A stretch of DNA of 64,000 nucleotides from Actinomycetota bacterium (GTDB taxonomy: Bacteria; Actinomycetota; Actinomycetes; Nanopelagicales; Nanopelagicaceae): positions 1 to 64,000 of the forward strand of contig CANCGX010000001.1 in the NCBI GenBank assembly GCA_947377725.1, in the 5' to 3' direction. Shown in pieces: positions 59,183-64,000 of the stretch. A program made the position numbers and the translations under genes. The notes beneath the pieces are model-generated. The model did no database searches, had not been told where the DNA came from, and saw only the letters and a program-made list of their open reading frames with translations. Positions within the stretch are counted from its first letter, which is position 1, and each line of letters starts with the position of its first letter.

Positions 59183-59784
59183 TGCAAGCGCCTCATCCGA
59201 CTAAAGAGGCTCTCATCAATGCTGTACTCGAACTTCTCAGTGCTGAACATTTAAACGAAATTACAAGCGAGGAAGTTTTACATAAATCTGGAATTTCAAA
59301 AGGATCTTTGTACCACCACTTCGAAGATTTTTCAGATTTGCTGGAAACCGCTGAAGTTAGACGTTTTTCTTTGGTTGTGGATGCCACCATTGCTTGGCTG
59401 ACTGACTCATTGAGGGAGACAGAAAAGGATAAGTTCCTTGAACAATTGGAATCGTTCAATGAGGTTACTTTTGGAAATGAATACAAGAAGCAAAGACTTA
59501 TTCGAGTAAAAGCCGTAGCTCACGCTGGACTCACAGATAGAATGAAAGAACGTTTGAATCTTGAACAAGAGAGATTAACCGGCGCGATTGCCGATATGTG
59601 CCAGGAAATGCAATTCCGTGGATGGATGAGTACGAAATATCAGCCAAAAACATTGGCGGTATTTTTTCAGGCTTACACAACGGGATTGATTATTAATGAT
59701 TATGTGGATCATCCGGCTGAAGAATCAGATTGGCTTCTTCTGCTCAGCGCCATCCTGAAAGATGTAATTCTCGCTACAAATTGA
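59182..59784 (+). CDS. TetR family transcriptional regulator
   Basis: A 200-residue regulator with an N-terminal helix-turn-helix (ITSEEVLHKSGISKGSLYHHFEDFSDLLE, in parts: EEVLHKSGISKG then SLYHHFED) and a ligand-binding helical C-terminus without recognisable motif. Its ATG overlaps the prs stop by one base, so it is expressed with glmU and prs. Mycobacteria also have a TetR gene (Rv1019) next to glmU. Target and ligand unknown. Confidence 0.88.
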   Translation: MQAPHPTKEALINAVLELLSAEHLNEITSEEVLHKSGISKGSLYHHFEDFSDLLETAEVRRFSLVVDATIAWLTDSLRETEKDKFLEQLESFNEVTFGNEYKKQRLIRVKAVAHAGLTDRMKERLNLEQERLTGAIADMCQEMQFRGWMSTKYQPKTLAVFFQAYTTGLIINDYVDHPAEESDWLLLLSAILKDVILATN

Positions 59785-59792
59785 GCTGATTT

Positions 59793-59808
59793 GCCCAATC
59801 GAGTGGGC
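59793..59808 (+). promoter_or_regulatory. Short hairpin after the TetR gene
   Basis: GCCCA (59793-59797) pairs with TGGGC (59804-59808) around six bases, nine bases after the stop. No T-run follows, so it is a weak terminator candidate at most. The gap 59785-59954 holds no gene. Confidence 0.25.
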
Positions 59809-59913
59809 TAGAGATACTCTTCTGCCACGTCACGGCGAGGGATAGTTTTTATCCGTAATCGACGGGTTGCTCTCTAACCGTGCTGTAGTAATCATTCGAA
59901 GCACGAAGATTAT

Positions 59914-59928
59914 CTAGAATTTTTCTAG
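59914..59928. promoter_or_regulatory. Palindrome upstream of rplY
   Basis: CTAGAA-TTT-TTCTAG is a perfect inverted repeat 26 bases before the rplY ATG, in an AT-rich region with AGAAGGAAGC as ribosome site. Could be an operator or part of the core promoter. Confidence 0.35.
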
Positions 59929-59954
59929 TAGATATGTAGAGAAGGAAGCAACTC

Positions 59955-60566
59955 ATGGCCGAGATTTCAATCAATGGAACAACGCGCACCAATTTTGGTA
60001 AAGGCGCATCACGTCGCGATCGTAAGGCTGGCCTAGTCCCAGCTGTAATTTATGGACACGGAGCAGAACCACAGCACGTTTCCCTTCCTGCGCGTGAAAT
60101 GGGCGTAGCCCTTAAGACTTCAAACGTTCTCCTCGACATTAACTTTGATGGCAAGGTTGAACTCACACTTCCAAAGTCAGTCACAAAGAATCCACTAACC
60201 GGAATTCTTGAGCACATTGACTTGCTCGTTGTCCGTCGTGGTGAAAAGGTGACAGTTGAAGTCCCAATTCACACAACTGGCGAGCATGATCGCGATGGAA
60301 TTCTTGAGCACGTAAATAACTCAATTGAAGTTGAAGTTGAAGCAACTTCTATTCCTTCATTCATCGAGCTAAGCATTCAAGGAATGGCTGCAAACACTTC
60401 TAAGTACGCTGGAGATGTTGTTCTTCCTGCAGGCACAAAGCTTGTTTCTGATCCTCAAATGATTGTTGTTCACTTGTCTGAAAAGTCAACAGCTTCTGAA
60501 GAGACTCCAGTAGCAGCAGTAGAAACAGCAGCAGCTCCTGCAGCTCCAGCTGCTGAAGCTAAGTAA
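59955..60566 (+). CDS. rplY: 50S ribosomal protein L25 (CTC form)
   Basis: The 203-residue protein binds 5S rRNA. It has TRTNFGKGASRRDRKAGLVP and VIYGHGAEPQHVSLP of the L25 domain (about 1-90), followed by the TL5/CTC C-terminal domain (GILEHVNNSIEVEVEATSIP) and an Ala/Pro/Glu-rich tail. The long CTC form is linked to general stress in other bacteria. Precedes pth, a conserved pair. Confidence 0.95.
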   Translation: MAEISINGTTRTNFGKGASRRDRKAGLVPAVIYGHGAEPQHVSLPAREMGVALKTSNVLLDINFDGKVELTLPKSVTKNPLTGILEHIDLLVVRRGEKVTVEVPIHTTGEHDRDGILEHVNNSIEVEVEATSIPSFIELSIQGMAANTSKYAGDVVLPAGTKLVSDPQMIVVHLSEKSTASEETPVAAVETAAAPAAPAAEAK

Positions 60567-60599
60567 AGCCTCAGATATAAAAGTCATTAACGAGTAACG

Positions 60600-61163
60600 A
60601 TGTCAGATCGCTGGATTGTTTTCGGCCTAGGCAATCCAGGCGATCAATACGCATCAACTCGGCATAACGCTGGCCAGATGGTTACTGACTATCTGGCCAG
60701 TGGCATAAAACTTTCCTCTCACAAGTCTCGTTGCGAAATCGCAGATATTAGAGTTGCTGGGGTAGCCGTTACGATTGCGAAGTCGAAGCTATATATGAAT
60801 GAGTCTGGTGCGCCACTCAAAGCATTAGCTGATTTCTATAAAGTTTCTGCACAGAACATCATTGTGGTCCATGACGAAATTGACATTCCTTTTAATACAA
60901 TCCGTCTCAAGCTCGGTGGCGGCGATAACGGACATAATGGTCTTAAAGACATAACAAAACACTTTGCAGGGCCCGATTATTATCGAGTGCGAATAGGCGT
61001 TGGTCGCCCTCCGGCTCCTCAAGATCCTGCGGACTTTGTACTCAAGCCATTCTCCTCGACAGAGAAAAAGGAGCTCCAAGATTTCATCGCTCGCGGAGCG
61101 CTTGCCGTAGAAAGATTGATTGAAAAAGGTCTAGAGGAAGCTCAGCAGGTATTCAATAAATAA
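60600..61163 (+). CDS. pth: Peptidyl-tRNA hydrolase
   Basis: Releases peptides from prematurely dropped peptidyl-tRNA. The 187-residue protein has VFGLGNPGDQYASTRHNAGQM with catalytic His, YMNESGAPLKALADFY, VVHDEIDIPFNTIRLKLGG (catalytic Asp) and GHNGLKDITKHF. Follows rplY by 33 bases. Confidence 0.96.
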   Translation: MSDRWIVFGLGNPGDQYASTRHNAGQMVTDYLASGIKLSSHKSRCEIADIRVAGVAVTIAKSKLYMNESGAPLKALADFYKVSAQNIIVVHDEIDIPFNTIRLKLGGGDNGHNGLKDITKHFAGPDYYRVRIGVGRPPAPQDPADFVLKPFSSTEKKELQDFIARGALAVERLIEKGLEEAQQVFNK

Positions 61164-61183
61164 GGCCCACCGGGTACCCTTTC

Positions 61184-61223
61184 CGACATTGCAAAAACGA
61201 CATTGCAAAAACGACATTGCAAA
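61184..61223 (+). repeat. 14-base tandem repeat before the permease gene
   Basis: CGACATTGCAAAAA at 61184-61197 and 61198-61211, then CGACATTGCAAA at 61212-61223 (12 of 14 bases). It fills most of the gap between pth and the permease gene, ending 27 bases before the start codon. Confidence 0.9.
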
Positions 61224-61250
61224 TAGATGAGGGAAGTAGGAAAGGGCAAG

Positions 61251-62780
61251 ATGACAACAAATAGCCAAGCGGACAAGCAACGTGGTTTTGAAGTCACGGT
61301 CGACGCCGTCGAACAGACAAAGCACCTCAAGAAATCTTTTGGACGTAAAGAAATCCTTGCTTTTACTATTTGCACCCTTGTAGGCGTCGACAGTGTTGGC
61401 CAAATTGCAAGCCAAGGACCGCAAGCAATCACAATGTTGATGTTCTTTGCGGCATTCTTTTTTATTCCACAATCACTTCTCTTTGCAGAGCTTGGCACGG
61501 CTTTCCCTCAGGAAGGTGGCCCTTATCTCTGGGCTCGCCTTGCGTTCGGTCGCCTTGTCGCGACTATTAACAACATGCTCTATTGGGTCACTAACCCAGT
61601 TTGGTTTGGCGGAACTCTTTCAGTTGTTGCCGCAGCGACGTTAGAAACTTTCTTTCGCGATGGCCGTCCACTGAGCGCATTTTGGTTCTACTTCTTCACA
61701 TTGAGTTTTATCTGGGTCGGAACTTTTGCAACTATCTTGTCTTTTAGAGTTGGTAAGTACATTCCGATTTCAGGCGCGTACGCACGCTTTGTTTTACTTG
61801 GAATTTTCACTGCTGCTGTCATCATGTACGGCGCAAAACACGGTGTGAATGGTTTACATGCAAATGAAATGTCAATCAACTACGCAGGCTTCGTTGGATT
61901 AACTGGAATTCTTATTTTTGCATTATGTGGATTTGAACTTCCCAACGCCGCTGGCGATGAAATGATTGATCCAAAGCGAGATGTGCCGTACTCACTCATC
62001 CGTGCCGCACTTGCAGGAATTATTCTTTACGGTGTTCCAATCATTGGTGTCCTAATCGTGCTTCCTGTAAGTCAAGTAACAAGTCTTGGTGGATTCATCG
62101 ATGCAATCAAGACTGTGTTCACAGTTTTTGGTGGATCAGTTGATGCCAAGGGCGTTGCAACGCTAACTGGAAGTGGCGCAGTCATGGGCGCGATTGCCGG
62201 GCTACTCTTTATTTTGTGCACACTTTCTTCAGGTGTGGCATGGATTATGGGATCAGACCGTGCGCTTGCTGTATCTGGATACGATGGTGCCGCACCACGT
62301 TGGCTTGGTGAGATTTCTGAAAAGCACGGAACCCCTGTGCGAGTAAATATTCTTTCAGGAGCGGTTGCTTCGATAACTGTTGTAGCTGCCCACCAAATCA
62401 GTGGTGGAAATCTTGGCAAATACTTTACGGTCGTCATTGGAATCGCGGTCTCAACAACTGTGCTTTCTTATCTTGCCATTTATCCTGCTCTGTGGCGCCT
62501 TCGCGTGACACACCCTGATCAACCTCGCCCATACAAGGCACCATTTGGGAAAACTATCTCCGTCTGGCTAACCTGTTTAGTCCTCTTCGCGGGAGCTCAA
62601 CTTCTTTTCCCTGGAATAGGTAGCGCATGGTTTGGCGACATTTATCGCCCAGATGGATGGGCGCAAAGCGAGAAATGGAAGTACTTCTTAACTGAAGGTG
62701 TCCCACTTCTTATCTTCACAATTGTCGGAGTTTTATTCTGGATGAGCGGCAAGAAAACCCGCGAGGAAAAAGCGGCTTAG
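61251..62780 (+). CDS. APC family amino acid permease
   Basis: A 509-residue membrane protein with about twelve hydrophobic segments in the amino acid-polyamine-organocation pattern: helix 1 with the broken-helix Gly region (ILAFTICTLVGVDSVGQIAS), AELGTAFPQEGGPYLWARLA, IFALCGFELPNAAGDEMIDP and DRALAVSGYDGAAPRWLGEI. Glutamate, GABA or related substrates are typical for proteins with these motifs, but the substrate is not fixed. I choose the ATG at 61251, preceded by AGGAAAGGG; an ATG at 61227 lies before that site. A tandem repeat lies upstream. Confidence 0.92.
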   Translation: MTTNSQADKQRGFEVTVDAVEQTKHLKKSFGRKEILAFTICTLVGVDSVGQIASQGPQAITMLMFFAAFFFIPQSLLFAELGTAFPQEGGPYLWARLAFGRLVATINNMLYWVTNPVWFGGTLSVVAAATLETFFRDGRPLSAFWFYFFTLSFIWVGTFATILSFRVGKYIPISGAYARFVLLGIFTAAVIMYGAKHGVNGLHANEMSINYAGFVGLTGILIFALCGFELPNAAGDEMIDPKRDVPYSLIRAALAGIILYGVPIIGVLIVLPVSQVTSLGGFIDAIKTVFTVFGGSVDAKGVATLTGSGAVMGAIAGLLFILCTLSSGVAWIMGSDRALAVSGYDGAAPRWLGEISEKHGTPVRVNILSGAVASITVVAAHQISGGNLGKYFTVVIGIAVSTTVLSYLAIYPALWRLRVTHPDQPRPYKAPFGKTISVWLTCLVLFAGAQLLFPGIGSAWFGDIYRPDGWAQSEKWKYFLTEGVPLLIFTIVGVLFWMSGKKTREEKAA

Positions 62781-62782
62781 TT

Positions 62783-64000
62783 CTACTTCTTCAGCGAAAG
62801 AGTGATGGTCGATTTTGAGGAACCAGGATTTGATTTATCAACACTGGTAACCAATCCCGCGCCTTTGAAATTTCGACCATCGCCTTTGATGTCAAGAATC
62901 GGAAGCAGTTTTTCTAAGTTCAAGTATGCAACAAGGAAACCTGGGCGATTTACAGCATCTTTAAATGCCGCTAAATCTCCAAGATTTCCCTTCGCTCGAA
63001 CTTTGGCAATCACCTGTTGAATTGAATTTTGGTCTTCTCCAAGATAAATATTCGCCCCATCAATCTGTATTTGCGAAGTCAATGATCCCAAGATGCCGCC
63101 GTTTCTCGTCAGGCGCTTGATAGAAGCTAGAGCGGATGCGGAGTTCGTTGGGGAGAGGCGAAGTGCTACAAGTGGTTGAGCAGCTGAATTAATGCCCGGG
63201 AGAACAATCAACGAAACCGGTCCGCTGAACAAAGTTTTTAAATCCGCCGGTCTTATACCTATTGATGAAAGTAAACTTTCAGCATTGTTGTCTGCGGAAA
63301 GTGCGTCAGCAATCTGGCTACCAATGCCCGAGATGCTCACTCCTGCCAAAGTGTTCTGCGGTAAGTCAGCAATATTCGCAGTCGATTGCGATAGGGCCTT
63401 CAATGAGGCAGAAGGATTTCCGCGCGTAAGAAATGTAGCCGCTACAGAAGTCGAAGTGAAATGGATTCCTAAAACAAAACGTCCGGTTGCGGCTTCAATT
63501 GTCTTTGTGATGTCATTCAAGCCGTTATTGCTTGCTAGATCACTAATCAAACCCCGTTCAGCCTGTATGAACCTTTTGGAATCGGCCCATCCAAGAGCTA
63601 CCTGATCTCCGCCCAATGCGGCAAGATCATCTTTGAAGAGTGGATTATCTGTTAAGTGTTTAGGCGAGGAAGCAATTAGATCTAATGTAGATTGATTGGA
63701 AGAGAGCAGTACATAGCCGGATTTCATCATGAAATGAGTCTCCGGGTTGTGCTTAGCGAAGTAGTACTTCATAGCAGATTCATCTTTTACTGCAAGAACT
63801 ACTACAGGTTCTACTCCTCTCGCACTCTCCACTCCCGCGATTGCATACCGGTTGCCAATCCAATTTTTTGCTTCTGTCCAATTGATAGAATCATTCAAGT
63901 TGGCTTGGGTTATAAATGATCCAACGGGATCATCTGAATTAAAGCCCTTAAACGTAGATGGGAACTGAGAAACAAAGCGGACGAAATTGATTTTTTGCCC
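62783..64000 (-). CDS. DUF3352-like extracytoplasmic protein (5' end outside window)
   Basis: The minus-strand frame is open from the window end to the stop at 62783 and gives 405 C-terminal residues; a TTG at 63898 is internal, not the start. No signal or membrane segment is in the visible part. Recognisable stretches are KNWIGNRYAIAGV, TFLTRGNPSASLKALS and VALRLSPTNSASALASIKRL, which resemble actinobacterial DUF3352 proteins. Ends three bases from the convergent permease gene. Function unknown. Confidence 0.75.
   Translation of the reverse strand, partial: GQKINFVRFVSQFPSTFKGFNSDDPVGSFITQANLNDSINWTEAKNWIGNRYAIAGVESARGVEPVVVLAVKDESAMKYYFAKHNPETHFMMKSGYVLLSSNQSTLDLIASSPKHLTDNPLFKDDLAALGGDQVALGWADSKRFIQAERGLISDLASNNGLNDITKTIEAATGRFVLGIHFTSTSVAATFLTRGNPSASLKALSQSTANIADLPQNTLAGVSISGIGSQIADALSADNNAESLLSSIGIRPADLKTLFSGPVSLIVLPGINSAAQPLVALRLSPTNSASALASIKRLTRNGGILGSLTSQIQIDGANIYLGEDQNSIQQVIAKVRAKGNLGDLAAFKDAVNRPGFLVAYLNLEKLLPILDIKGDGRNFKGAGLVTSVDKSNPGSSKSTITLSLKK

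Noticed and set aside
61184..61223. CRISPR-like array
   Set aside because: Units are directly adjacent 14-base repeats without spacers, and no cas gene is nearby.

Overview
The window reads as a stretch of core chromosome from a small-genome, low-to-moderate GC actinobacterium. The best guess is the freshwater acI / Nanopelagicales group, by inference from gene content and style, not from a marker-gene tree. Actinobacterial signs are an acyl-CoA carboxylase epsilon subunit, GuaB3, a DUF6350/PerM gene between sucD and purN, DUF3017 after folD, a Glp/GlpR pair, a protein O-mannosyltransferase next to rsmI, and a His-tailed GroEL behind a CIRCE operator. Streamlining shows in gene density (no gap over about 170 bases), in many 1-, 4- and 8-base gene overlaps, and in genes usually present in mycobacterial neighbourhoods but missing here (galU, rpfB, nnr). 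I see no insertion sequence, prophage, CRISPR array, rRNA or replication origin.

Layout. 1-312: C-terminal end of a secreted or surface protein. 452-6806: rplM-rpsI, then amino-sugar and cell-wall genes (glmM, glmS, a PAP2-like membrane protein, acpS, alr). 6860-13198: a complete branched-chain amino acid type ABC transporter (two ATPases, two permeases, binding protein) ending in a secreted alpha/beta hydrolase, closed by a terminator. 13289-17785: tsaE, a tsaB-rimI fusion, tsaD, then CIRCE-groES-groEL and a terminator. 17881-21699: guaB (without CBS domains), guaB3, guaA. 21726-25409: secreted cyclophilin, PIG-L deacetylase and pcrA. 25518-34164: sucCD, perM-like gene, purN, purH, folD, DUF3017, mdh, icd, then a shared bidirectional terminator. 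34222-38768: lone sugar-ABC ATPase, CorC/HlyC protein, trpS, BMP-type binding protein. 38758-45362 (minus): phosphohexomutase, purine nucleoside phosphorylase, and the acyl-CoA carboxylase cluster (alpha, Maf, epsilon, beta). 45410-47317: birA and acyl-CoA dehydrogenase. 47318-50181: formyl-THF cyclo-ligase, a shortened Glp, RimJ-like acetyltransferase, GlpR. 50182-56553: protein mannosyltransferase, rsmI, metG, tatD, ksgA, ispE. 56594-61163: tRNA-Gln, glmU, prs, TetR regulator, rplY, pth. 61251-62780: APC permease. 62783-64000: DUF3352 protein running off the window.

Together the genes cover UDP-GlcNAc and D-alanine supply for peptidoglycan (glmS, glmM, glmU, alr), purine synthesis and salvage (purN, purH, folD, guaB, guaA, prs, PNP), part of the TCA cycle (sucCD, mdh, icd), t6A tRNA modification, biotin-dependent acyl-CoA carboxylation, and uptake of amino acids, sugars and nucleoside-like solutes.

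The most striking observations are a Glp cell-division scaffold that has lost a whole internal MoeA-like domain while keeping its GlpR partner; a rigid leaderless-promoter grammar (TANNNT, exactly six bases, start codon) before 14 genes; a 23-base divergent region carrying two interlocked -10 boxes; a palindrome between the divergent biotin genes; a liv operon with a noncanonical LivG signature motif and an added secreted hydrolase; and several short tandem repeats in otherwise minimal intergenic space.
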